NCBI GenBank assembly: GCA_033765345.1
Contig: JANRIC010000099.1
Span: 1 to 27,768, forward strand
Reading direction: 5' to 3'
Origin: JANRIC01 sp033765345
GTDB taxonomy: Bacteria > Bacteroidota > Bacteroidia > Cytophagales > Microscillaceae
DNA length: 27,768 bases
Shown here: positions 1 to 8,175 of the stretch, one piece after another
How the letters are laid out: each line of letters starts with the position of its first letter
How positions within the stretch are numbered: position 1 is the first letter of the stretch
Notes under the pieces: generated by a model
Told to the model about the DNA's origin: nothing
Seen by the model: the letters and a program-made list of their open reading frames with translations, nothing else
The model's database searches: none
Made by a program: the position numbers and the translations under genes

Positions 1-1491
1 GAGACAGCATTGGGCAAGCTTGACGAGTCCGGCATTATCCATATCGGCGCCGAAGTGGTGCCGGGTGATATTCTGGTGGGCAAGGTAACGCCCAAGGGTG
101 AAACCCAGTTGACCCCGGAAGAAAAACTGTTGCGCGCCATTTTTGGTGAAAAGGCGTCTGATGTTAAAGACACCTCGCTGCGCGTGCCCTCGGGTATGAG
201 TGGTACAGTGATTGACGTGCAGGTGTTTACCCGCGACGGGGTGCAGAAAGACAAGCGTGCACAAGACATTGAGCGCATGGCGCTGGACAAGGTCAAGAAA
301 GATCTGCATGACCAGTACCGCATCCTGGAAGATGACACCTATCAGCGTGTTGAGCAACTGCTGCTGGATAAGGTTACTGAAGGAGGCCCGAAGGGCTTGA
401 AAGCGGGCGCCAAAGTCACGGCAGCTTATCTGGCTGAGTTGACGCGTGATAAGTGGTTTGAGATTCGTTTGCGTAATGATGAGGCTAATCAGCAGCTGGA
501 AATTCTGGGTGGGCAGCTCAAGCAGCAGCGTACGGATCTGGATGCCAGGCTGGAAGAGAAGCGTGCCAAGCTCACTACCGGCGATGATCTGGCGCCCGGC
601 GTGTTGAAAATGGTGAAGGTTTACCTGGCGGTGAAGCGCCGCATTCAGCCGGGTGACAAGATGGCCGGACGACATGGTAACAAGGGTGTGATCTCGATGA
701 TCGTGCCGGTGGAAGACATGCCGTATATGGCAGATGGAACACCGGTAGACATTTTGCTGAATCCGTTGGGCGTGCCTTCGCGCATGAACGTCGGCCAAGT
801 GCTTGAAACCCATTTGGGCTGGGCTGCCAAGGGTTTGGGCTTGAAGATCGGCCGCATGCTGGAGGTGCAGCAGAAAGTTTCAGAGGTGCGTGATTTCCTT
901 GACCGTATCTACAATACCACGGGCGGCAAGAAGGAAGACCTGAGCTTGCTGACGGATGCTGAAATCATGAAGCTTGCAGGCAATCTGCGTAATGGCGTTC
1001 CTACTGCTACGCCAGTGTTTGATGGCGCGACGGAAGCGGAAATCAAGAACATGCTGGCTCTGGCGGATCTGCCGGTGAGTGGGCAGGCCACGCTGTTTGA
1101 TGGGCGTACCGGTGTTGCCTTCGAGCGGTCGATTACCGTGGGTTATATGTACATGCTCAAGCTGAATCACCTGGTGGACGACAAGATGCACGCACGTTCC
1201 ACGGGTCCGTACAGCCTGGTGACGCAGCAGCCCCTGGGCGGCAAGGCGCAATTCGGTGGTCAGCGTTTTGGTGAAATGGAAGTGTGGGCGCTTGAAGCTT
1301 ATGGCGCTGCCTATACATTGCAGGAAATGCTCACTGTGAAGTCAGACGATGTTGCCGGACGTACCAAAATGTATAAAAACATTGTGGACGGTGATCACCG
1401 TATGGAAGCCGGTATGCCGGAATCCTTTAACGTGCTGGTCAAGGAAATCCGGGCGTTGGCGATTGACATCGAACTGGAACAGAGCGAATAA
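1..1491 (+). CDS. rpoB: RNA polymerase beta subunit, C-terminal part (5' truncated)
   Basis: This is the last 496 codons of the beta subunit of RNA polymerase, the enzyme core that makes RNA. The reading frame is open from base 1, so the true start lies outside the window. Visible hallmarks are GETQLTPEEKLLRAIFGEK near the left edge, the conserved GDKMAGRHGNKGVIS segment that lines the active centre, LGGKAQFGGQRFGEMEVWALEAYGAA, and the C-terminal MPESFNVLVKEIRALAIDIEL. Codon use is GC-rich and the residues match gamma/betaproteobacterial RpoB, unlike the AT-rich Bacteroidota genes to the right. It is followed after 94 bases by rpoC, the usual rpoBC operon order. Family assignment is secure; the exact proteobacterial group is not. 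Confidence 0.97.
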   Translation, partial: ETALGKLDESGIIHIGAEVVPGDILVGKVTPKGETQLTPEEKLLRAIFGEKASDVKDTSLRVPSGMSGTVIDVQVFTRDGVQKDKRAQDIERMALDKVKKDLHDQYRILEDDTYQRVEQLLLDKVTEGGPKGLKAGAKVTAAYLAELTRDKWFEIRLRNDEANQQLEILGGQLKQQRTDLDARLEEKRAKLTTGDDLAPGVLKMVKVYLAVKRRIQPGDKMAGRHGNKGVISMIVPVEDMPYMADGTPVDILLNPLGVPSRMNVGQVLETHLGWAAKGLGLKIGRMLEVQQKVSEVRDFLDRIYNTTGGKKEDLSLLTDAEIMKLAGNLRNGVPTATPVFDGATEAEIKNMLALADLPVSGQATLFDGRTGVAFERSITVGYMYMLKLNHLVDDKMHARSTGPYSLVTQQPLGGKAQFGGQRFGEMEVWALEAYGAAYTLQEMLTVKSDDVAGRTKMYKNIVDGDHRMEAGMPESFNVLVKEIRALAIDIELEQSE

Positions 1492-1585
1492 CGCTCCCAT
1501 TGGACGATAGCAGGGCGGGCGTTAATGCGCCGCCCCCTATTCCATACAGCCCACAGCATATAGAAGCGAAGCAGGAGAGACGGCA

Positions 1586-4500
1586 TTGAAAGATCTAATC
1601 AATTTATTGAAACAGCAAGGCCAGGTCGAAGAGTTTGATGCAATCCGCATCGGTTTGGCCTCGCCTGCCAAAATCCGTTCATGGTCATTTGGTGAGGTCA
1701 AAAAGCCGGAAACTATCAATTATCGCACCTTCAAGCCAGAGCGTGATGGCTTGTTCTGCGCCAAAATTTTTGGACCAATCAAAGATTATGAATGTTTGTG
1801 CGGCAAGTACAAACGTTTAAAGCATCGCGGTGTTATCTGTGAAAAGTGTGGCGTGGAAGTCACCCTTGCCAAAGTGCGCCGTGACCGCATGGGTCATATT
1901 GAACTTGCAAGCCCGGTAGCGCATATCTGGTTCCTGCGTTCATTGCCTTCGCGGATGGGTTTATTGCTTGATATGACACTGCGCGATATCGAGCGCGTGC
2001 TTTATTTTGAAGCGTTTGTGGTGATTGATCCGGGCATGACGCGTCTTGAGCGCGGCCAGTTGTTGTCTGATGAAACCTATCTGGAAGCCATTGAAGAATA
2101 TGGGGATGAGTTTGATGCGCGCATGGGCGCCGAAGCCATTTTCCAGTTGCTCCACACCATGAATCTGAAGGTGGAAGTGGCAAAGCTGCGTGAAGATATT
2201 CCCGGCACCACGTCTGAAACCAAATCCAAAAAACTCACCAAGCGTCTCAAGCTCATGGAAGCCTTTCTGGAATCCGGCAATAACCCTGAATGGATGGTTA
2301 TGACGGTGTTGCCGGTGTTGCCGCCCGAATTGCGTCCTCTGGTGCCGCTGGACGGTGGACGTTTTGCAACATCTGATCTGAACGACTTGTATCGTCGTGT
2401 GATCAATCGCAACAACCGCCTGAAGCGCCTGCTTGATCTGAGCGCGCCCGATATTATCGTGCGTAACGAAAAACGCATGTTGCAGGAGTCGGTGGATGCG
2501 CTGCTGGATAACGGCCGTCGCGGCAAGGCGATCACCGGTTCCAATAAGCGTCCGCTAAAGTCTCTGGCAGACATGATCAAGGGCAAGCAAGGTCGTTTCC
2601 GTCAGAACCTGCTCGGCAAGCGTGTTGATTACTCCGGCCGTTCTGTGATTGTGGTGGGGCCGACATTGCGGCTCCATCAGTGTGGTCTGCCGAAGAAGAT
2701 GGCGCTGGAATTGTTCAAGCCGTTTATTTTCAGCAAGCTGGAGCGTCGTGGCCTGGCAACTACCATCAAGGCCGCCAAGAAACTGGTGGAGCGTGAAGGC
2801 CCTGAGGTATGGGATATTCTCGAAGAAGTGATCCGCGAGCATCCCGTGCTGCTCAATCGCGCGCCGACCTTGCACCGCCTGGGTATTCAGTCCTTCGAGC
2901 CGGTATTGATTGAAGGTAAAGCCATCCAGTTGCATCCGCTGGTGTGTACCGCATTTAACGCCGACTTTGACGGTGACCAGATGGCTGTGCACGTACCCCT
3001 AGGGCATCACGCCATTATGGAAGCTTCTATCCTAATGCTTTCTTCACATAATATTATGAGCCCTGCCAATGGTAGCCCAATTGCAGTACCTTCACAAGAT
3101 ATGGTTTTGGGGCTTTATTACTTGACCAAAGACAGACCCAGCACCCCCGAGGACCCCGTACCAGGTGAAAATATGCGCTTTTATGGACCCGAAGAGGTAA
3201 TCATCGCCTTGAATGAACGCAGAATCTCTAAAAATGCCAAGATATTTGTAAAGGTTAAAGTCCGTAATGAAAAAGAAGAACTTGAGGATCAAGTAGTAGA
3301 AACAGTAGCCGGTCGAGTAGTATTCAATCAATATGTACCCGAAGAAGTAGGATATGTCAATGAACTATTGACCAAGAAAAAACTACGTGATATCATAGCT
3401 ATGGTATTTAAATATACAGATGTAGCTCGTACAGCACACTTTCTGGATGATATCAAGCAACTAGGTTTCCAAACTGCCTACAAAGGAGGATTATCCATCG
3501 GGCTGGGTGACGTAGTAGTGCCCCCCGAAAAAGATGAACTCATTAATCAGGCAAAAGTAGATGTTGAAGGGGTAACTTCTAACTATCAAATGGGTCTGAT
3601 TACAGACAACGAACGTTATAATCAGGTCATCGATATTTGGACAAAGATCAACTCAGAAATCACCCGAATCCTGATGAAGCAACTGGATGAAGACCAAAAG
3701 GGCTTTAACCCAATCTATATGATGATGCACTCCGGTGCTCGTGGTTCCAGAGAGCAGATTCGTCAGTTGGGAGGAATGCGTGGTTTGATGGCAAAACCTC
3801 AGAAAAACTTACAAGGTTCTGTGGGTGAAATCATCGAGAACCCCATTATTTCTAACTTTAAGGAGGGACTCGATGTAATTGAGTATTTTATCTCAACCCA
3901 CGGTGCTCGAAAAGGTCTCGCAGATACCGCTCTAAAAACCGCAGATGCGGGTTATCTGACCCGACGTCTGGTAGACGTAGCGCAAGACGTAATTATTACC
4001 GAAGCGGATTGCGGCACACTCCGGGGAATAACCATCACCGCCCTTAAAGATAATGAAGAAATCGTAGAGCCTTTGTCTGAAAGGGTTCTTGGGCGTGTGA
4101 CTGTTCACGATGTGATTGACCCAATTACTGATGAAGTAATTTTAGAGTCCGGAGAAGAAATTACCGAATTACTTGCTCTTAAAATAGATACAACCAGCAT
4201 TGAATCTGTAGAAATCAGATCAGTGTTGACTTGCGAAACCCGCCACGGTGTTTGTGCCAAATGTTATGGTCGTAATTTGGCAACTGCCAAGATGGTGCAA
4301 AAAGGAGAGTCTGTGGGCGTAATTGCTGCTCAATCTATCGGAGAACCCGGTACACAGCTTACCCTGAGAACCTTCCACGTAGGTGGGGTTGCTGTAAATA
4401 TTGCTTCTGAGGCAACTATTTCAGCCAAATTTGATGGAGTAATACAGTTTGAAGATTTAAGAACTGTATCTGGAGAAGACTCCGAAGGCAATCCCGTGAG

Positions 4501-5857
4501 AATTGTCATGGGACGTTCAGGTGAGGTAAAAATCGTCTCCGAAGATGGTAAAAAAGTACTGATTTCTAATAATATTCCTTATGGCTCTTACCTAAGAGTG
4601 AATGAAGGTGATAAAGTGAAGAAAAAAGACCTTATTTGCGAGTGGGATCCTTTTAATGCTGTAATCCTTTCCGAAATAGATGGAAAAGTTGAATTTGAAT
4701 CTATTGTGGAAGGTATCACCTACAAAGAAGAGGCAGACGAACAAACTGGTTTCCGTGAAAAAATTATCATCGATACCAAGGATAAAACCAAGAACCCGGC
4801 CATCATCGTCAATACAGGTAATGAGGAAACAATGAAGTCTTACAACCTACCCGTAGGTGCACACATTGCCGTCAAAGAAGGTAAAAAAATCAAAGCCGGT
4901 CAGATTTTGGCTAAAATACCAAGAACAACAGGTAAAACCCGAGATATTACCGGGGGGCTTCCAAGAGTAACCGAGCTTTTCGAAGCCCGTAACCCTTCTA
5001 ACCCAGCCGTGGTAAGTGCTATTGACGGGGTAGTGACTTATGGAGGTATCAAACGCGGTAACCGCGAGATTTTTATTGAATCTAAGGACGGCGTGAAAAA
5101 ACGTTATCTGGTTTCACTCTCCAAGCACATTTTGGTTCAGGATAATGACTTCGTGAAGGCAGGGCAGCCACTTTCTGATGGAGCTATTACGCCTTCCGAT
5201 ATTCTTTCTATCAAAGGACCTACCGCAGTACAAGAATACTTGGTGAATGAAATTCAAGAGGTTTACCGACTACAAGGGGTAAAAATCAATGACAAACATA
5301 TCGAGGTAATTGTAAGACAGATGATGCAGAAAGTAGAAATCATCGAGCCGGGAGATACCAACTTCCTGCCCGGTCAGGTGGTGGATAAATTTGCATTCCG
5401 TGAAGAAAATGACTCTATTATCAACAAAAAAGTAGTGGTCAGTGCAGGCGATTCTAAAAAATTCAAACCTGGACAAATCGTAACAGCTCGCGCCCTCCGA
5501 GATGAAAACTCTACCCTCAAACGTAAAGATTTGAAAATCGTTAAGGTGAGAGATGCCGAACCCGCTGTTTCCAGACCTACACTTCAAGGAATTACACAAG
5601 CTTCTTTGGGTACAGATAGCTTCATCTCGGCAGCTTCTTTCCAAGAAACTACCAAAGTACTCAGTGAAGCAGCTATCAATGGTAAAACCGACTTTCTGCT
5701 TGGCCTGAAAGAAAATGTAATTGTAGGACATCTGATCCCTGCAGGTACCGGACTCAGAGAATACGAAGACCTTATCGTATACTCCGAAGAAGAATACGAC
5801 AGACTTCAGGATGATGGGAAACCTCAAGAATATAAAGAAAAACAATTACAGAAGTAA
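1586..5857 (+). CDS. rpoC: RNA polymerase beta' subunit, chimeric (Pseudomonadota N-part, Bacteroidota C-part)
   Basis: One uninterrupted 1423-codon frame for the beta' subunit, which carries the catalytic magnesium site. The start is TTG at 1586 with AGGAGA about 8 bases upstream, giving the familiar MKDLINLLKQQGQ-EEFDAI beginning. The N-terminal zinc site is C-x-C...C-x2-C in YECLCGKYKRLKHRGVICEKCG. The catalytic NADFDGDQ is at residues 458-465, with aspartates 460, 462 and 464 numbered as in E. coli. The second zinc site is C(GTLRG)...CETRHGVCAKC, and the trigger-loop region is AQSIGEPGTQLTLRTFHVGG. Residues 1 to about 470 are proteobacterial. From about 472 on (PLGHHAIMEAS...LSSHNIMSPANG, then long Bacteroidota-type insertions) the protein is Bacteroidota, with a visible drop in GC. 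Each half is normal, but the fusion is very unlikely to be a natural gene. An intrinsic terminator follows. Confidence 0.95.
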   Translation: MKDLINLLKQQGQVEEFDAIRIGLASPAKIRSWSFGEVKKPETINYRTFKPERDGLFCAKIFGPIKDYECLCGKYKRLKHRGVICEKCGVEVTLAKVRRDRMGHIELASPVAHIWFLRSLPSRMGLLLDMTLRDIERVLYFEAFVVIDPGMTRLERGQLLSDETYLEAIEEYGDEFDARMGAEAIFQLLHTMNLKVEVAKLREDIPGTTSETKSKKLTKRLKLMEAFLESGNNPEWMVMTVLPVLPPELRPLVPLDGGRFATSDLNDLYRRVINRNNRLKRLLDLSAPDIIVRNEKRMLQESVDALLDNGRRGKAITGSNKRPLKSLADMIKGKQGRFRQNLLGKRVDYSGRSVIVVGPTLRLHQCGLPKKMALELFKPFIFSKLERRGLATTIKAAKKLVEREGPEVWDILEEVIREHPVLLNRAPTLHRLGIQSFEPVLIEGKAIQLHPLVCTAFNADFDGDQMAVHVPLGHHAIMEASILMLSSHNIMSPANGSPIAVPSQDMVLGLYYLTKDRPSTPEDPVPGENMRFYGPEEVIIALNERRISKNAKIFVKVKVRNEKEELEDQVVETVAGRVVFNQYVPEEVGYVNELLTKKKLRDIIAMVFKYTDVARTAHFLDDIKQLGFQTAYKGGLSIGLGDVVVPPEKDELINQAKVDVEGVTSNYQMGLITDNERYNQVIDIWTKINSEITRILMKQLDEDQKGFNPIYMMMHSGARGSREQIRQLGGMRGLMAKPQKNLQGSVGEIIENPIISNFKEGLDVIEYFISTHGARKGLADTALKTADAGYLTRRLVDVAQDVIITEADCGTLRGITITALKDNEEIVEPLSERVLGRVTVHDVIDPITDEVILESGEEITELLALKIDTTSIESVEIRSVLTCETRHGVCAKCYGRNLATAKMVQKGESVGVIAAQSIGEPGTQLTLRTFHVGGVAVNIASEATISAKFDGVIQFEDLRTVSGEDSEGNPVRIVMGRSGEVKIVSEDGKKVLISNNIPYGSYLRVNEGDKVKKKDLICEWDPFNAVILSEIDGKVEFESIVEGITYKEEADEQTGFREKIIIDTKDKTKNPAIIVNTGNEETMKSYNLPVGAHIAVKEGKKIKAGQILAKIPRTTGKTRDITGGLPRVTELFEARNPSNPAVVSAIDGVVTYGGIKRGNREIFIESKDGVKKRYLVSLSKHILVQDNDFVKAGQPLSDGAITPSDILSIKGPTAVQEYLVNEIQEVYRLQGVKINDKHIEVIVRQMMQKVEIIEPGDTNFLPGQVVDKFAFREENDSIINKKVVVSAGDSKKFKPGQIVTARALRDENSTLKRKDLKIVKVRDAEPAVSRPTLQGITQASLGTDSFISAASFQETTKVLSEAAINGKTDFLLGLKENVIVGHLIPAGTGLREYEDLIVYSEEEYDRLQDDGKPQEYKEKQLQK
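2944..3004. other. Cross-phylum junction inside rpoC
   Basis: Upstream of here codons and residues are proteobacterial (for example LIEGKAIQLHPLVC with CTG, CGC, GCG). Downstream they are Bacteroidota (GHHAIMEASILMLSSHNI with CTA, TCT, ATT). The switch falls within the codons for NADFDGDQMAVHVPL, the most conserved stretch of the protein. The first clearly Bacteroidota codon is CTA at 2999. The frame is kept across the join. Such a place is where an assembler, a PCR chimera or homologous recombination would cross over. Confidence 0.85.
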
Positions 5858-5865
5858 TTGTTTAA

Positions 5866-5900
5866 TAGTCAGAGATTGAAAAATCTCTGGCTATTTTTTT
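5866..5900 (+). terminator. Intrinsic terminator after rpoC
   Basis: Two 12-base arms (5866-5877 and 5882-5893) pair fully if one G-U pair is allowed. They close a GAAA tetraloop and are followed by seven T residues (5894-5900). It begins 8 bases after the rpoC stop codon and should end the rpoBC transcript. Confidence 0.88.
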
Positions 5901-5976
5901 ATCTATAGGAGACCCCAGGGTTTTCCAAGCTTTGAATTTAGCTTATAATAATTATAACTTGCTGATAATTAACAAT

Positions 5977-6039
5977 ATAAATCTATGGACTACGGACAAT
6001 GGACTATTGTCTGAACATACCCACCACTCATAGATTTAT
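5977..6039. repeat. Inverted repeat with inner hairpin
   Basis: Perfect 11-base arms (5977-5987 and 6029-6039, ATAAATCTATG and its complement) enclose a smaller hairpin, GACAAT/ATTGTC at 5995-6000 and 6006-6011. Just outside each side lies a near-direct repeat of CTTGCTGATAATTA type (from 5959 and 6040). It lies in the 294-base gap between rpoC and the DUF3467 gene, most of which is otherwise featureless AT-rich DNA. It could be a small mobile-element remnant or a structured leader. Confidence 0.5.
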
Positions 6040-6151
6040 CTTGCTGATTATTAAATACTTATAGAAATTAAAATCTGTCAAAATATTATTTTTGGAATAC
6101 CAGATGAATCATAAAGTATAATTGCAAAAGCTTTTAGAACAAATAAAGGAT

Positions 6152-6481
6152 ATGGGACAAAATAAAGAACCTGAAAACAAAAACCAAATCAGTATAGAGC
6201 TGTCTGAGGAAATTGCCGAAGGAATTTACTCCAATCTTGTAATGATTGCACACTCAAGTAGTGAATTTATTATTGATTTTATAAGAATTATGCCCGGCTT
6301 GCCCAAAGCCAAAGTCAAATCTCGTATCATCATTACACCCGAACACGCCAAGAGATTATTAGCAGCCTTACAGGATAATATCCGTAAATACGAAGAGACT
6401 CATGGGATCATACATTCCAATCCGGATACCAGTGGATTTAGTTTGCCACTAAATTTTGGAGGTAAAGTAGGGGAAGCTTGA
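6152..6481 (+). CDS. DUF3467 family protein
   Basis: A 109-residue cytoplasmic protein matching the DUF3467 family as I know it: IxIELSEEIAEGIYSNLxMIxHSSSEFIxDFIRIMPGxPKAKVKSRIIxTPEHAKRLLxALxDNIxKYE. Its function is unknown; members are short and common in Bacteroidota, and this one sits directly downstream of rpoC. I take the ATG at 6152 as the start because it leaves a short polar leader before the conserved strand. A TTG at 6122 in the same frame would add 10 residues. There is no convincing ribosome-binding site for either, as is usual in this phylum. The C-terminal tail (NPDTSGFSLPLNFGGKVGEA) is not conserved as far as I know. Confidence 0.85.
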   Translation: MGQNKEPENKNQISIELSEEIAEGIYSNLVMIAHSSSEFIIDFIRIMPGLPKAKVKSRIIITPEHAKRLLAALQDNIRKYEETHGIIHSNPDTSGFSLPLNFGGKVGEA

Positions 6482-6547
6482 TTATTTCTATTTTTTAATG
6501 GATATTTCCCAACTAATTTTAATGAATCATATCCAAGATAATTATTT

Positions 6548-7297
6548 ATGGCAACCTACTACTTTAATACAGACGGCAGTATAGCAAACATCAACCAGGG
6601 AGGACCCGATGTAGCATTCATTGGTAATTTGCAGGTTCAAACTGTAAATGCTACCGATCTGAGAAAATTTGCAGCTATTGTTTATTCTGAATCTTCTTTT
6701 TGGGGGCTTGTCCAACAGATTGCTCCTGCTAATCCCTTCCTTGAGATGCAAAGGGAGACTTTTGGTATTACCTTTACGATGTTTACCTATGCAAGAGCCA
6801 AAAATGCAGCCATGCAAAGAGCTGGTAAGAGTTACACATTTCACGATATGTTGGGAGATAAAAATTATACCCACGGTATCGGAAGTACAGCGTATAATGA
6901 ATTTTTGGCTGATACGGGCGGGGATGAACGCCGCCGAAAAGCCGTAGTTCTGGCTGTCATGCGCCTGTTTTTAGGTCCTCAATATCAACAGGATATGCAA
7001 GATGTAATTGTAGGGCTGGATGGAGCGGTATTTTGGGATGGGAATGATCTATTTCGACTTTTCAAATCACATTACCGAGCTAAACAAGGCTTCGAGCTAT
7101 CCAATCCGGCACACGGAGCAATTTACCAAAATGTAAGCGTGGTTAAAAATGCACAAGTGATTACTTCGTCTCCAGCAAGTAACCCCAATGTGATTGCAGC
7201 CAATCGGCAGTACACCTTTATGTCGACAATGACACTGGGAGGAACAATCTTTTTTAAAATACATCCACAGGCTGCTGCACAAGGAGTGGGAGTTTGA
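6548..7297 (+). CDS. Unrecognised protein, possibly cell-wall-hydrolase-like
   Basis: A 249-residue protein I cannot name with confidence. It has no signal peptide or membrane helix. Coding is well supported: ATG start, sensible composition, a single long frame. The centre loosely follows the pattern of SleB-like and other lysozyme-like hydrolases: KFAAIVYSESSFW (about residues 40-52, with a Glu after a Tyr-Ser pair), YTFHDMLGDKNYTHGIGSTAYNEFL (about 96-120), and GLDGAVFWDGNDLFR (about 157-171). The GA-x-FWDG motif is the most suggestive. It starts 66 bases after the DUF3467 gene on the same strand, and an inverted-repeat cluster follows it. The hydrolase idea is an inference; it could equally be a phage- or toxin-related protein or something novel. 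Confidence 0.6.
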   Translation: MATYYFNTDGSIANINQGGPDVAFIGNLQVQTVNATDLRKFAAIVYSESSFWGLVQQIAPANPFLEMQRETFGITFTMFTYARAKNAAMQRAGKSYTFHDMLGDKNYTHGIGSTAYNEFLADTGGDERRRKAVVLAVMRLFLGPQYQQDMQDVIVGLDGAVFWDGNDLFRLFKSHYRAKQGFELSNPAHGAIYQNVSVVKNAQVITSSPASNPNVIAANRQYTFMSTMTLGGTIFFKIHPQAAAQGVGV

Positions 7298-7319
7298 AAG
7301 ATGACGAAAGACCGAAAGA

Positions 7320-7348
7320 CTGTTAGGGTTCTAGCGAACCACTAACAG
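7320..7348. repeat. Stem-loop after the 6548 gene
   Basis: CTGTTAGGGTTC (7320-7331) pairs completely with 7336-7348 around a TAGC loop, with one bulged A. Only a weak T-rich run (CTTGTTT) follows, so it may be a poor terminator for the gene ending at 7297 or a repeat remnant. Confidence 0.6.
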
Positions 7349-7434
7349 CTTGTTTGATACGCTAAATCTTTTAAGGTGTCTGTATGTGCATAAAACATAC
7401 CCAACGGCACGTAAAATCTCGATAAAGGCATTTG

Positions 7435-7495
7435 CTACACACAGTTTGTCCCGATGGGACAGGGTTCGTGTCCCATCGGGACAAACTGTGTGTAG
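7435..7495. repeat. Perfect 26-bp inverted repeat
   Basis: Arms 7435-7460 and 7470-7495 are exact reverse complements over 26 bases, around a 9-base loop (AGGGTTCGT). The stem contains TTTGTCCCGATGGGAC. No T tract follows on either strand. It is far stronger than a terminator needs and resembles a REP- or MITE-type palindromic unit. Short frames across it only reflect the palindrome. Confidence 0.85.
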
Positions 7496-7742
7496 ACTAT
7501 TTGAACAGAAGAAAAACAAGCGTGCCTTTAGTGCCTTATAAAAGATGATTTGTGAGGGTTGAATTAAAAATAAAACATATTGAGTAGTTGCCCATAATTA
7601 GTTTACATGGGTTATTTTCATAATTATTTGATAAGCAGATAATTATATTTGCTATGGACTAATTTAATGAAATACCCTCATTTGAAAATAGGAGAGTGAA
7701 AAGTCAGATTTCACACTTTAACGAGGTTTTTTGCACCTTACC

Positions 7743-7786
7743 CCACCCCTTTGACTACCCCCCTCCACCCCTCTGACTACCCCCCC
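7743..7786. repeat. C-rich 22-base tandem repeat
   Basis: Two adjacent copies of a 22-base unit, CCACCCCTTTGACTACCCCC-type (7743-7764 and 7765-7786). They differ by one internal T/C and by the final base. The strand is strikingly C-rich in an otherwise AT-rich gap and runs straight into the hairpin at 7784-7844. Confidence 0.75.
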
Positions 7787-7844
7787 CACCTTCTTGGTGC
7801 AACTTTCCACCAAAAAGGTTCGGCATTGCACCTAAAAGGTGGGG
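7784..7844. repeat. Nested hairpin
   Basis: The outer arms CCCCACCTT (7784-7792) and AAGGTGGGG (7836-7844) are perfect, as are the inner arms GGTGCAA (7796-7802) and TTGCACC (7826-7832). Three-base internal loops separate the two stems. A third TTGCACC-like copy lies just upstream, near 7729. It may be a structured RNA or a repeat. Confidence 0.65.
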
Positions 7845-7854
7845 CGTTGTGAAT

Positions 7855-8025
7855 TTAGCCGACTTTTCGCACCCTAGCGAAATATTTATATGAAATATAA
7901 CTATTCTTATAAAACTTACATGCTATATTTTATCAAAACCCATATTTTGCGATATTTTATAGAGTTTTAGAAGAAAACTTACAAAAAAACTTACAAAAAA
8001 CAAGGGGGTGCGAAAAGTCGGTTAG
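7855..8025. mobile_element. MITE-like unit with 16-bp terminal inverted repeats
   Basis: CCGACTTTTCGCACCC (7859-7874) and its exact complement (8006-8021) bracket 131 AT-rich bases with no coding frame. TTAG occurs directly at both outer edges (7855-7858 and 8022-8025), as a 4-base target duplication would. The interior carries three AAAACTTACA motifs near 7911, 7974 and 7987. The unit is about 163 bp without the flanking repeats. A non-autonomous transposon fits best; a long-range RNA stem is the alternative. The rest of the gap from 7298 to 8175 outside the listed repeats shows nothing I can name. Confidence 0.5.
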
Positions 8026-8175
8026 ATGTAAATAATTATTTAATTTTTCATATTTAAGATATTGATGTGTTTTTTTCTTATTTTTCCTCACGTATGGACT
8101 TTAAACCTTTTAAAATTATGTATATTTAGATTAGATAAGCAGTCCTTCGTGATATACTAAAAGATACCTTTGCCT

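Noticed and set aside
3092..5845. Minus-strand open frames within rpoC (79 and 191 codons)
   Set aside because: They are antisense to a certain gene and rich in Phe, Ser and Ile runs from the complementary codons, with no family likeness.
1586..5857. rpoC hybrid as a genuine natural fusion creating a new polymerase
   Set aside because: All DNA left of the join is proteobacterial and all DNA right of it is Bacteroidota, and the join is in the most conserved motif. Misassembly explains this with fewer assumptions.
7350..7541. Small plus-strand frame of 63 codons
   Set aside because: It runs straight through the perfect 26-bp palindrome, which alone keeps it open; both strands show matching frames for that reason.
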